Source: Actinoplanes sp. M2I2
GTDB taxonomy: Bacteria; Actinomycetota; Actinomycetes; Mycobacteriales; Micromonosporaceae
Direction of reading: 5' to 3'
Assembly (NCBI RefSeq): GCF_023544445.1
Contig: NZ_JALPVJ010000004.1
Coordinates: 310,001 to 374,000, forward strand
DNA: 64,000 nucleotides
The translations under genes were made by a program, and so were the position numbers. Each line of letters opens with the position of its first letter. Position 1 is the stretch's first letter. The notes beneath the pieces were generated by a model. It made no database searches. It was given only the letters and a program-made list of their open reading frames with translations, and was not told where the DNA came from. Positions 1-7,385 of the stretch are shown piece by piece.

Positions 1-296
1 GCGCCGCCGCCGTAGTAGAGATCGGCCGGGTAGATCCAGATGTTGTCCGGGGTCCGGTAGTAGTAGCTGACGTTCACCCCGGCGCCGTCCGACCTCTGGT
101 CGTAGAGGGTGAAGATCTCGCCGGTGGCGTTGAAGAAGACGCCCCCGCCGTTGGCCGCGTACCCGTTCCCCGCCCTGGTCACCATGGTCAGGTTCGTCTC
201 CGCGTGCGCCGGCGCGGCGCCCAGCGCGAGCGCCATCCCGGTCGCGGCCGCCGCCGCCAGCGCCCCGGTGACCAATCTATGGACAAACTTTCGCAT
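1..296 (-). CDS. Secreted protein of unknown function (3' end outside window)
   Basis: The gene starts with ATG at 296 and runs off the left edge, so only about 98 residues are visible. Residues 1-32 form a classical signal peptide: MRKF at the N-terminus, an alanine-rich hydrophobic core, and a cleavage site after AHA. The mature part is rich in Gly, Asn and Tyr (YYYRTPDNIWIYPADLYYGG), with no motif I recognise. A GGGGGAAC ribosome binding site lies before the ATG. It is probably an exported, possibly wall-bound protein. The function is unknown. Confidence 0.7.
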   Translation of the reverse strand, partial: MRKFVHRLVTGALAAAAATGMALALGAAPAHAETNLTMVTRAGNGYAANGGGVFFNATGEIFTLYDQRSDGAGVNVSYYYRTPDNIWIYPADLYYGGG

Positions 297-312
297 GCTG
301 TTCCCCCGTTGT

Positions 313-341
313 CCTTTTAGGATATTTACGGAGATCATAAA
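313..341 (-). promoter_or_regulatory. AT-rich promoter-like stretch upstream of the secreted protein
   Basis: This is a strongly AT-rich run in GC-rich surroundings. On the minus strand it reads TAAATATCCTAAAAGG, 17 to 45 nt before the ATG at 296. TATCCT could serve as a -10 element. No clear -35 is seen. The rest of 297-446 shows nothing else. Confidence 0.3.
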
Positions 342-446
342 CATGCGGCAGCGGGGCGCGCTGCCCCGTCCTGGCCTTCGATGCCCCTCGCGTAGGCCTT
401 GAGCAGCACATTGACGCTGTGACCGCCCACTCCGCGACCCGGACTG

Positions 447-1124
447 CTAGGCGGTCGCGGACGGGCGGAGCAGGGCTGCAAGGTCTTCGATCCGGCGGGA
501 AAGTTCCTGGATCTCGGGTCGCAGCGCCGCCGCGGTGCGGTCGATGATCTCGTCCTTCTCGGTGTCGGAGAGGAACTCCTTGTTGGTGCGGGCGGTGGTC
601 CGCACGTTCTCGTCGACCTTGTTGATCTCGGCGCGGATCCAGTTCTTGTCAGCGGCGGTCAGTGCCACGGGGATGTCCTCCAGGTGCCATGAGGCGGTCG
701 AGGCTTCGAGGGACGAGTTGTAGGAGCCGGAGAAGTGCGCGTGTTTGTCGTGCGGGTTCCCACCGGTGTACCGGGTCTGCCGCCAGCCGTTCGAGGCTTC
801 CCAGATGCGCCGGTTGTAGATGATGTACCGCAGCCGCTTCTCCGCCCCGGACCGGCAGCGGCCGAGCAGGAACTGAACGACCGCCTCCATCGACAAGCCG
901 GGCACACGCAGGTCGGCGTCGATGTCGATGGCGTGCACCTCGTTGACGCGGTCGGCGTCACGGATCGGGACGTTGCCGGTCTCGTCCGGGTTGTGGTCGG
1001 ACTGCGTCCCCTGGTGCGCGAGGTCGCCCACGCTGCCGTCGCTAGCCCTGTCCCGGCTGGGCGCGATCGCGTTGAAGTCGGAGCGCAGCCGTGCGAGGCA
1101 GGGCACCAGGATCCAGCTGGCCAT
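447..1124 (-). CDS. Phage-type peptidoglycan peptidase (M15-like endolysin)
   Basis: The 225-residue protein has the metal-site pattern of M15-like and endolysin D-Ala/L-Ala carboxypeptidase-type domains. SDHNP at about residue 43 supplies a His, VHAIDID at about 63 supplies a His and an Asp, and KHAHFSG near residue 129 supplies a late His. Residues 160-225 are charged and helical and probably form a coiled-coil tail. There is no signal peptide, as in phage lysins that rely on a holin. It sits beside a tRNA 3' fragment (1334-1359), so it is most easily read as a remnant of an integrated phage or plasmid. No holin or structural phage genes are visible in this window. Confidence 0.75.
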   Translation of the reverse strand: MASWILVPCLARLRSDFNAIAPSRDRASDGSVGDLAHQGTQSDHNPDETGNVPIRDADRVNEVHAIDIDADLRVPGLSMEAVVQFLLGRCRSGAEKRLRYIIYNRRIWEASNGWRQTRYTGGNPHDKHAHFSGSYNSSLEASTASWHLEDIPVALTAADKNWIRAEINKVDENVRTTARTNKEFLSDTEKDEIIDRTAAALRPEIQELSRRIEDLAALLRPSATA

Positions 1125-1333
1125 GATGGACCTTTCTCGAGATGCGGACCCGGCAACGGAGATGTCGCCACCAGACCACGAGATCCGCCAAAGCGGGCAT
1201 TGTAGTCAGCGGTGGAGCCGACCAGGCCTGTCGCGGTTCGGATATCTCTACCGTTCCCGCCGAACGCCGACATATGCGCCCCGATCGATCCTGGTCATGA
1301 GCTCCAAGGGGACCCTCGCCTGTACCGTTGTCC

Positions 1334-1359
1334 GGGTTCGAATCCCACGTCCTCCGCCA
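1334..1359 (+). other. 3' end of a tRNA gene (serine-like) without its 5' part: probable attachment-site half
   Basis: The stretch reads GGGTTCGAATCCC (T-arm), then ACGTCCTCC, then G-CCA. This is the 3' acceptor strand, discriminator base and CCA of a tRNA. GTCCTCCG-CCA fits a serine tRNA starting GGAGGAC. The 5' strand of the T-stem is mismatched (TCC where GTG would be needed). No D-arm, anticodon arm or 5' acceptor strand lies in the 100 bases upstream. An isolated tRNA 3' end is the usual footprint of tyrosine-recombinase integration into a tRNA gene. Confidence 0.6.
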
Positions 1360-1390
1360 CCGCGCCCTGACCGCTACCAGGGAAATGCCG

Positions 1391-2566
1391 ATGACCGATC
1401 CGTCGTCACGATTCGCCATCGAGTTGCGGCGCCTTCGCCTGGAACGTGCCCTTTCCTACCGTGCGCTCGCCGACCTGGCGCACCACGGCAAGAGCTACAT
1501 CGAAGACCTCGAGAAGGGTCGGAGATCGCCCAGCCCCGTGGTCGCGGATCGGCTCGATGAAGCCCTGCGTGCTCAGGGTCGACTCGCCGCGACGCTGCGT
1601 CCGGTCACCGACGCGGATGTGGACTCGGAACTGGAGGCAGTCGAGCTGGCCCGCCGCGTCACGGCGTCGGACGTGAGCACGGAGACCCTCGACAGGCTGG
1701 AGCAGGCGGCCGACGCGATGGCGATGGCGTACGCGACCACTCCTCCCGACCAGTTGCTGCCGCGCGTACGGCGGCACCTCGACTACGTCGGCCTGCTCGT
1801 CGACGCTCGTAAGACACTCGCCCACCATCGGCGGCTGCTCGTCATCGGCGGCTGGTTCGCGCTGCTGCGAGCCACCCTGCACATCGATCTCCGCCAAGCC
1901 CGGGCGGCGGAGGCCTATTTGAGCACCGCCGCACAGCTGGCCGATCAGACCGGACACGCGGAAATCGCCGCCTGGTGCCTGGAGACCCGTGCGTGGGAGG
2001 TGCTGACCAGCGGCGACTTCGAACAAGCCCGGTCACTTTCCCAGCAGGCTCAGGCCGTCGCCCCAGCCGGAGGCTCCGCGATCGTCCAAGCCACCGCTCA
2101 GGAGGGTCGCGCCTGGGCGCGGCTGGGCGACCGACGGCAGACCCGGCGGACCCTGGACCGAGTCGAACGGCTCGCCGGGCAACGCCCGCCGCCGGACCAT
2201 CCCGAGCACCATTACCGCTACGACCCCGGCAAGGCGCACGCCTACGCGGCTACAACGTTGGCCTGGGCCGGCGATCCGGCCGCTGAAGCAATTGCCCGCA
2301 CGGTGATCGCCGAGCTCGAAGCCGACGGCGCTCGGCCCCGCCGGGTGGCATCGGCTCACTTGGACCTCGGCCTGGCGCTGTTGGCCGCCGGCAAACCGGA
2401 CGAGGCGGCGGCGTCGGCGAGCCTCGCGATCACCTCCGGCCGGATCGTCGCCTCCAATTGGTGGCGTGCGGCCGAGGTAATCGCCGGTGTGCAGGCGGCG
2501 GGTATCGCCGAGGCACGTGACCTTCGAGAGGTTGCCGAGGCGCATCGGCCCGCGACCAACGCCTGA
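1391..2566 (+). CDS. XRE-family regulator with C-terminal TPR-like region
   Basis: The 391-residue protein has an N-terminal helix-turn-helix of the XRE type (about residues 8-60: LRRLRLERALSYRALADLA, then GKSYIEDLEKGRRSP). A long alpha-helical, alanine-rich C-terminal half follows with repeated AxxxLxxA patterns typical of TPR bundles. This is the common actinobacterial architecture in which the TPR part senses a ligand or partner. I chose ATG 1391 because AGGGA ends 7 nt before it. An in-frame ATG at 1385 is the alternative. The gene begins 31 bases after the tRNA fragment and is followed by two small coupled genes. Confidence 0.8.
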   Translation: MTDPSSRFAIELRRLRLERALSYRALADLAHHGKSYIEDLEKGRRSPSPVVADRLDEALRAQGRLAATLRPVTDADVDSELEAVELARRVTASDVSTETLDRLEQAADAMAMAYATTPPDQLLPRVRRHLDYVGLLVDARKTLAHHRRLLVIGGWFALLRATLHIDLRQARAAEAYLSTAAQLADQTGHAEIAAWCLETRAWEVLTSGDFEQARSLSQQAQAVAPAGGSAIVQATAQEGRAWARLGDRRQTRRTLDRVERLAGQRPPPDHPEHHYRYDPGKAHAYAATTLAWAGDPAAEAIARTVIAELEADGARPRRVASAHLDLGLALLAAGKPDEAAASASLAITSGRIVASNWWRAAEVIAGVQAAGIAEARDLREVAEAHRPATNA

Positions 2567-2576
2567 TCCCCGGCCT

Positions 2577-2618
2577 CTGTCCGCTGTCTGCGGACGAACA
2601 GGTGCGAACAGCGGACAG
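2577..2618 (+). terminator. Inverted repeat after the XRE gene
   Basis: CTGTCCGCTGT (2577-2587) pairs perfectly with ACAGCGGACAG (2608-2618), giving an 11-bp stem with a 20-base loop. A nested alternative pairs GTCCGC with GCGGAC around a TGTCT loop. There is no U-tract. It lies 10 bases after the XRE stop codon and could terminate that transcript. The mutually exclusive pairing leaves attenuation possible. Confidence 0.45.
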
Positions 2619-2736
2619 CCGTCATCTGCACGGAACGTGATCGGTCGTCCACGATCGGGAATGAAAGCGGCGGCGCTTTCCCACCACACGCGCCGCTGTC
2701 TTCCCTGCACCGGTGACGACGCGGAGGCGACTGACC

Positions 2737-2814
2737 ATGGGACACGGCAAATCAAGGGAACACAGCAGGCGGCGGTGGAACCCCTTGCTCAAACCGAAGC
2801 GGTGCAACCCGTGA
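2737..2814 (+). CDS. Possible 25-residue basic peptide coupled to the next gene
   Basis: An ATG at 2737 follows a strong GGAGG (2723-2727) and opens a 25-codon frame beginning MGHGKSREHSRRRWNP, very rich in Arg and Lys. Its TGA overlaps the ATG of the next gene as TGATG, the usual sign of translational coupling, and that next gene has no good ribosome binding site of its own. It may be a leader peptide that delivers ribosomes or a genuine microprotein. I do not recognise a family. Confidence 0.45.
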   Translation: MGHGKSREHSRRRWNPLLKPKRCNP

Positions 2815-3035
2815 TGCACACGCCGGAGCACCTGGCTGAGCGGCCGGCTTGGGATTGCGGGGTCTGCGGGCAACCATGGCCGTGCGCGCCCGCGAGGGAG
2901 CGGCTGATCCGGCAGTACGGCCGTGGCACCGCGTTGGCCATGCTGGCTTGGCAGTATCTCGAAGAGGCCGTTCGCGACCTTCCCGACGGCCCGCCGGGTG
3001 TGCTGTTCGAACGCTTCGTGCGCTGGACGCGGTGA
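2814..3035 (+). CDS. Small cysteine-motif protein of unknown function
   Basis: The 73-residue protein has the motif WDCGVCGQPWPC near the N-terminus, three Cys that could bind zinc or form a small redox centre. A helical remainder follows (LIRQYGRGTALAMLAWQYL). Short proteins with WxCxxCxxxWPC occur widely in actinomycetes next to XRE regulators, often under the unreliable label 'flavin reductase'. The ATG overlaps the stop of the upstream 25-codon frame. A GTG directly before it at 2811 is an alternative start. The pairing with the XRE-TPR gene suggests a joint regulatory module, by inference only. Confidence 0.65.
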   Translation: MHTPEHLAERPAWDCGVCGQPWPCAPARERLIRQYGRGTALAMLAWQYLEEAVRDLPDGPPGVLFERFVRWTR

Positions 3036-3111
3036 CCCGGCGGGCAGGGTGACCAGCGCGTTCCGGCTAAACTCGCGGCGCCTCGACGAGGCGGAATGAT
3101 CGGAGCGACAG

Positions 3112-3630
3112 ATGCAGCTGGCCCAGGTCCTCGACGTGATCGAGCGGTTGCTCGTGGCCGCTCAGCACCCGGACATCGTCAAGGTCGAGCGCTACGGCAC
3201 GGCGACCGAGCCCTGGGGGCCGTCCGCGGCCAAGTCGCGGAGCAGCAGCATCGCCGGGGTGCGGGTCACCTACAGCTCGACGGCGACAGCAGCGCTCTGG
3301 GGCGCGGTCGCGGCCGGCGAGAAGCCGCTTCCGTTGCCGGATCAACCGCCGCGGATCAGCGATCGGGTCGCGCGCCTGTCGGTCCTCGTCGTTCAGCTCC
3401 TCGACGTCGCCCGTCCGCCCGTCTTCACGTCCTGGCATCTGGTGTCCCTGCCGGGCCTCGGTCCGACCGACGGTCAGGGATCGGCGCCCGTGGGCGTGAG
3501 CCTGGTCTGCTCGGACGGCACCAGGATGCTGCTGCGGGCGGCCTCGACCGGGGCCACCCTCGGCGACGAGCCCGACAGCGATCCGTACGGTGACTACGCC
3601 ATTCCGGCCGAGGTCACGACCGCCTCGTAG
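3112..3630 (+). CDS. Conserved hypothetical protein
   Basis: The 172-residue soluble protein has no signal peptide or membrane segment. It starts with ATG at 3112 after GGAGCGAC. The sequence is rich in Val, Ala and Ser with an acidic C-terminus (GDEPDSDPYGDYAIP). Codon use matches the neighbours. I recognise no domain. It stands alone on the plus strand and converges on soxR, with 13 bases between the stops. Confidence 0.6.
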   Translation: MQLAQVLDVIERLLVAAQHPDIVKVERYGTATEPWGPSAAKSRSSSIAGVRVTYSSTATAALWGAVAAGEKPLPLPDQPPRISDRVARLSVLVVQLLDVARPPVFTSWHLVSLPGLGPTDGQGSAPVGVSLVCSDGTRMLLRAASTGATLGDEPDSDPYGDYAIPAEVTTAS

Positions 3631-3643
3631 GCGGCCCAGGCGC

Positions 3644-4084
3644 TCAGCCGGGAGGGTCGAGCAGGATGCGGGCGCCGGGTCCGTCACCGGCCAGGCGGTC
3701 GTCCGGATTGATCAGTTTGCACCGGTTCAGCGACAGGCAGCCGCAGCCGATGCACCCGGACAGGTCGTCCCGCAGCCGCTGCATGAGGGCGATCTTCTCC
3801 TCGAGCCGGTGCCGCCACCGGTCCGACAGCCGGGCCCAGTCGGCCCGGGTCGGAGTGCGGTTCTCGGGCAGTTCCGCCAGGGCCGAGCGGATCTCGTCGA
3901 GCGAGACGCCGACCTGCTGGGCGATCCGGATGAAGGCGACCCGCCGCAGTTCGGTCCGCTCGTACCGGCGCTGGTTGCCGGAGGTGCGGGCGGAGTGGAT
4001 CAGGCCCTCGCGCTCGTAGTAGCGCAGGGCCGACGGGGCCACCCCGCTGCGGGCGGCGAAGTCACCTATGGTGAGCGTCTCCAT
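3644..4084 (-). CDS. soxR: Redox-sensitive MerR-family activator SoxR
   Basis: The 146-residue protein has a MerR winged helix at residues 1-70 (TIGDFAARSGVAPSALRYYE) and a dimerisation helix. The SoxR [2Fe-2S] signature CIGCGCLSLNRC (C-x2-C-x-C-x5-C) lies near residues 111-122. In characterised SoxR proteins, oxidation of this cluster by redox-cycling compounds switches on target promoters. The gene is divergent from a split transketolase, and a 20-bp palindrome fills the gap. That makes the transketolase pair the likely target, as well as possible autoregulation. The symbol is given on the intact cluster. Confidence 0.92.
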   Translation of the reverse strand: METLTIGDFAARSGVAPSALRYYEREGLIHSARTSGNQRRYERTELRRVAFIRIAQQVGVSLDEIRSALAELPENRTPTRADWARLSDRWRHRLEEKIALMQRLRDDLSGCIGCGCLSLNRCKLINPDDRLAGDGPGARILLDPPG

Positions 4085-4095
4085 CGCGTCCCTTG

Positions 4096-4115
4096 AGTTG
4101 AAGTGCACTTCAACT
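4096..4115. promoter_or_regulatory. SoxR operator, perfect 20-bp palindrome
   Basis: AGTTGAAGTGCACTTCAACT is a perfect inverted repeat centred between soxR and the transketolase. MerR-family activators bind such palindromes inside an over-long promoter spacer. Here TTGAGT (4093-4098) and GCCTAT (about 4119-4124) could be the -35 and -10, about 20 bp apart. The transcript would then start about at ATG 4130, making the transketolase mRNA leaderless. Confidence 0.75.
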
Positions 4116-4129
4116 TGCAGCCTATCCCC

Positions 4130-4810
4130 ATGACAGCGACAGCAGTGCAATCCGACCGGCTCGGCACCCTGCTGAGCCGACTGACCGGGGACGAGAAACA
4201 CGCGCCGAGCGCCCACTCGACGCTGGACGTCCTCTGGGTGCTCTACGACCGGGTCCTGCGGGTCACGCCGGAGACCGTCGCCGCGCCCGACCGCGACCGC
4301 TTCCTGCTCTCCAAGGGGCACGGCCCGGCCGCCTACTACGCCGTCCTGGCCGCGAAGGGATTCTTCCCCGAGGACTGGCTCGACGACCTGGGCGGCTGGG
4401 ACAGCCCGCTCGGCCACCATCCCGACCGGGTGCGCATCCCCGGCGTCGAAGTCGGCACCGGCTCGCTCGGGCACGGTCTCGGGCTGGGCATCGGCGTCGC
4501 CCTCGGCCTGCGGGCCCAGGGCTTCACGAGATCGCGGACGTTCGTGCTGCTGGGCGACGCCGAGCTCGACGAGGGCTCCAACCACGAGGGGATCGCGTAC
4601 GCCGCCGCGACCCGCCTGCCGATCACGGCGATCGTCATCGACAACCAGTCGTCGACGCACGGCTGGCCCGGTGGGATCGCCGCGCGCTTCCCCGGCTGGG
4701 ACGTATCCGTTGTGAACGGACGCGATTGGAACCGCCTGGAACGCGCGCTGAAGCCCCGGCACGACCGACCCAACCTGATCGTCGCCACCGTCGAGCGCAA
4801 GGGGAGCTGA
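4130..4810 (+). CDS. Transketolase, N-terminal (thiamine-diphosphate) subunit
   Basis: The 226-residue protein matches the N-terminal half of transketolase. LSKGHGPAAYYAVLA holds the conserved His, GTGSLGHGLGLGIG is the diphosphate-binding region, and GDAELDEGSNHEG ends the Mg/ThDP motif with a later Asn (VIDNQ). It needs the subunit encoded 5 bases downstream to be active. Split transketolases occur in many prokaryotes, often in secondary or inducible pathways. No Shine-Dalgarno precedes ATG 4130, which fits a leaderless SoxR-controlled mRNA. The substrate is unknown. Pentose-phosphate supply of NADPH under redox stress is one inference. Confidence 0.88.
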   Translation: MTATAVQSDRLGTLLSRLTGDEKHAPSAHSTLDVLWVLYDRVLRVTPETVAAPDRDRFLLSKGHGPAAYYAVLAAKGFFPEDWLDDLGGWDSPLGHHPDRVRIPGVEVGTGSLGHGLGLGIGVALGLRAQGFTRSRTFVLLGDAELDEGSNHEGIAYAAATRLPITAIVIDNQSSTHGWPGGIAARFPGWDVSVVNGRDWNRLERALKPRHDRPNLIVATVERKGS

Positions 4811-4815
4811 GCGAG

Positions 4816-5688
4816 ATGATGCGGGATACGTTCATCGCCACCACGACCGCGTTGCTGGACGACGATCCGCGAACCGCGCTGGTGCTCGCCGACATCTCGG
4901 CCGAGTCGTTCGCCCCGGCCCGCCGGCGGCACCCCGAGCGGGTGCTCAACGTCGGCATCCGCGAGCAGCTGATGGCGAGCGTCGCGGGCGGGCTCGCGCT
5001 CACCGGCCTGCGGCCCTACCTGCACTCGTACGCGCCGTTCGCCGTCGACCGGGCCTACGAACAGCTCAAACTCGACCTGGGCCACCAGGACGTGGGCGCG
5101 GTGGTGGTCACCATCGGCGGCTCGTACGACGCCGCGGCCGAGGGCTACACGCACCAGTCACCCGGCGACGTCGCCCTGCTCGACACGCTCGAGGGCTGGA
5201 CCGTCCACGTGCCCGGGCATCAGGACGAGGTGCCGGCGATGCTGCGGGAGGCGGCCCGGCACGACGACCGGGTGTACGTGCGCCTGACCGAGCAGCAGAA
5301 CACCCGCGCCTACCCGGACGGCGGGCCGCTGCTCGTGCTGCGCCGCGGTGGGCCGCTGGTGGTGGCGGTCGGGCCGATGCTCGACCCCGTGCTCGAGGCG
5401 ACGACCGGCCTGGACGTGACGGTGGCGTACACCAACCGGCCGCGCCCGCTCGACGCCGGCGGGCTGCGGGCGCTGACCGAGGGCGACGTCGTGGTCGTCG
5501 AGCCGTACCTGGCCGGGACCTCGGCCGCCGCGGTCGGCTCGGCCCTCGGGGGAGTGTCGCACCGGGTGCTGCACCTGGGGGTCGGGCGTTCCGAGATCCG
5601 CCGCTACGGCACCTGGCCGGACCACGCGCGGGCGCACGGCCTCGACGCACCGGGTCTGCGCGCCTCGATCGTCGACTTCCTCGGCTGA
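4816..5688 (+). CDS. Transketolase, C-terminal (pyrimidine-binding) subunit
   Basis: The 290-residue partner subunit has the pyrimidine-binding domain, with LADISAESF and ERVLNVGIREQLMASVAGGLAL. The latter includes the catalytic Glu of ThDP enzymes (NVGIREQ). A transketolase C-terminal domain follows (VVVVEPYLAGTSAAAVGSAL). GGGGAG lies 9 nt before ATG 4816. ATG 4819 directly follows as an alternative. Five bases separate it from the first subunit, so the two form an operon under the SoxR operator. Phosphopentose-type or 1-deoxy-sugar substrates cannot be told apart from sequence. Confidence 0.85.
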   Translation: MMRDTFIATTTALLDDDPRTALVLADISAESFAPARRRHPERVLNVGIREQLMASVAGGLALTGLRPYLHSYAPFAVDRAYEQLKLDLGHQDVGAVVVTIGGSYDAAAEGYTHQSPGDVALLDTLEGWTVHVPGHQDEVPAMLREAARHDDRVYVRLTEQQNTRAYPDGGPLLVLRRGGPLVVAVGPMLDPVLEATTGLDVTVAYTNRPRPLDAGGLRALTEGDVVVVEPYLAGTSAAAVGSALGGVSHRVLHLGVGRSEIRRYGTWPDHARAHGLDAPGLRASIVDFLG

Positions 5689-5703
5689 GCCGATCAGGCC
5701 GAG
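5680..5703 (+). terminator. Weak hairpin after the transketolase operon
   Basis: CTCGGC (5680-5685) pairs with GCCGAG (5698-5703) across the stop codon. A smaller TCGGC-TGA-GCCGA stem is nested in it. There is no U-tract. It lies between convergent genes and could act in either direction. Confidence 0.3.
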
Positions 5704-5722
5704 CCGGTGAGGCTGGGCCCGG

Positions 5723-6160
5723 TCAGGCTGCGACCGCGGCCTTGGCGTGGAAGACCTGCCTGAGCAACTCGTCCATGTGCCAGACCGTGTCCGGGCTGCT
5801 CAGGCGCATCCGGAACCGCTCACGCACCCCGTCGACCGCGGTCGCCGCGATGTCGATCGCCGACCGGGAAGCCGCCGGGCTCCACGTGACGTTGCTCAGG
5901 TGCCGCAGGTTGGCGTTCAGGTGCAGCCGCAACCGGTGCAGCACCTTGGTCTCCTGGGTCACCACGAGCCGGCGGTGCGTCAGCACCAGCATGAACTCGC
6001 CGGCCAGGGGCGCCTCGGGGCGCAGACATCGGCCGACCAGGACGGTGGTCTCGTCCGGCTCGACGCAGCGGCGGACGACGGGTAGGTGCCGGCTGACGGT
6101 CGGGATGGTGATACCGGCCTCGGCCGCAGCGGGAAGGAACGTACGGGAGAACACGTCCAT
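5723..6160 (-). CDS. Hypothetical protein with PH-like fold
   Basis: The 145-residue soluble protein starts at ATG 6160 (MDVFSRTFLPAAAEAG). The middle part (FMLVLTHRRLVVTQETKVLHRL) resembles the beta-hairpin 'LTTHRL' signature of bacterial PH domains. A C-terminal amphipathic helix (WHMDELLRQVFHAKAA) closes it. No membrane segment is seen. It lies 58 bases downstream of the thiolase on the same strand and may be co-transcribed. The role is unknown and the PH assignment is by eye. Confidence 0.6.
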   Translation of the reverse strand: MDVFSRTFLPAAAEAGITIPTVSRHLPVVRRCVEPDETTVLVGRCLRPEAPLAGEFMLVLTHRRLVVTQETKVLHRLRLHLNANLRHLSNVTWSPAASRSAIDIAATAVDGVRERFRMRLSSPDTVWHMDELLRQVFHAKAAVAA

Positions 6161-6218
6161 GTGGCGTTTAACGGCAGCTTGCGGGGGAAGACGCTGCCAC
6201 CGGCCGATGAATGTCGAA

Positions 6219-7349
6219 TTACAAAGTCTCGACGATCGTTGCGTTGGCCATACCGGCGCCCTCACACATGGTCTGCAGGCCGTAACGCAGGCCGGACTGT
6301 CGCATGTGGTGCAGCATCGTCGTCATGATCCGCGCGCCGGAGGCCCCGAGCGGGTGACCCAGAGCGATCGCCCCGCCGCGCGGGTTGAGCCGGGCGGGGT
6401 CGGCGCCGGTCTCGGCCAGCCAGGCCAGCGGCACCGGCGCGAACGCCTCGTTCACCTCGTAGACGCCGAGGTCGCCGATCGTCAGGCCCGACTTGGCCAG
6501 CGCCTTGGCGGTGGCCGGCATGGGAGCGGTCAGCACCATCACCGGGTCGGCGGCGGCGATGACGGCGGTGTGCACGCGGGCCAGCGGCCGGAGCCCGTGC
6601 GCGGCGGCCCACTCCGAGGTGGTGACCGCCAGCGCCGCGGCGCCGTCCGAGATCTGTGACGCCGTGCCCGCGGTGATCCGGCCGTTCTCGCGGAAGGGTG
6701 TCCGGAGCCCGGCCAGCTTGTCCAGCGTCGTGTCCCGGCGGATGCCCTCGTCCCGCTTCACCCCGGCGATCGGCTCGATCTCGGCGTCGAACTCGCCGGC
6801 GTCCTGCGCCCGGGTCGCCGCGGCGTGGCTGGACAGCGCGTACTCCTCCAGCCGGGCCCGGGACAGATCCCAGCGCTCGGCCACCAGCTCGGCGCCGACG
6901 CCCTGATCGAACGACTCCACGCCGTACCGCTCGCGCACGCTCTGGCCGTACGGGTCGGCGCCCTGACCGCTCGAGCCCATCGGCACCCTGGTCATCGACT
7001 CGACGCCACCGGCCACGATCAGGTCGGCCTGGCCGGAGATCACCGTTGCGGCCGCGAAGTGCAGCGCCTGCTGGCTGGAACCGCACTGCCGGTCGATGGT
7101 CGTGCCGGGGACCGACTCGGGCCAGCCCGCGGCCAGCACGGCGTTGCGGCCGATGTTCCAGGACTGCTCGGCCACCTGGGAGACGCAGCCCCAGTGCACG
7201 TCGTCGACATCGGCCGGCTCGAATCCGGTGCGCTCGGCCAGCGCCCGCAGCACCTGGGCCGACAACTCCACCGGGTGCACACCGGCCAGGCCGCCGCCAC
7301 GCCGGCCGATCGGGGTCCGGACCGCTCCGACAATCACCGCATCACGCAT
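6219..7349 (-). CDS. Acetyl-CoA acetyltransferase (thiolase)
   Basis: The 376-residue protein carries the full thiolase signature. The acyl-accepting Cys is in DRQCGSSQQALHFAA (about residue 90). NEAFAPVPLAW and GGAIALGHPLGASGAR hold the second-site residues and the catalytic His. The C-terminal Cys is in CEGAGMANA. It condenses or cleaves acyl-CoA in fatty-acid or ketoacid metabolism. The direction cannot be told. A -10 element TACCGT (7356-7361, minus) sits 6 nt from ATG 7349, so the mRNA is probably leaderless. Divergent from the PH-like gene at 7386. Confidence 0.93.
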   Translation of the reverse strand: MRDAVIVGAVRTPIGRRGGGLAGVHPVELSAQVLRALAERTGFEPADVDDVHWGCVSQVAEQSWNIGRNAVLAAGWPESVPGTTIDRQCGSSQQALHFAAATVISGQADLIVAGGVESMTRVPMGSSGQGADPYGQSVRERYGVESFDQGVGAELVAERWDLSRARLEEYALSSHAAATRAQDAGEFDAEIEPIAGVKRDEGIRRDTTLDKLAGLRTPFRENGRITAGTASQISDGAAALAVTTSEWAAAHGLRPLARVHTAVIAAADPVMVLTAPMPATAKALAKSGLTIGDLGVYEVNEAFAPVPLAWLAETGADPARLNPRGGAIALGHPLGASGARIMTTMLHHMRQSGLRYGLQTMCEGAGMANATIVETL

Positions 7350-7355
7350 GGATCG

Positions 7356-7378
7356 ACGGTAACTCGCGCTGCCATAGT
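7356..7378. promoter_or_regulatory. Back-to-back -10 elements for thiolase (-) and PH-domain gene (+)
   Basis: TACCGT on the minus strand (7356-7361) is 6 nt before the thiolase ATG. CATAGT on the plus strand (7373-7378) is 7 nt before ATG 7386. Only 36 bases separate the two start codons, so the two polymerases compete for the same stretch. Confidence 0.6.
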
Positions 7379-7385
7379 GGTGGGC

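Noticed and set aside
1250-1360. A complete tRNA gene
   Set aside because: Only the T-arm and 3' acceptor end are present. No matching 5' acceptor strand (GGAGGAC), D-arm or anticodon arm lies within 100 bases upstream.
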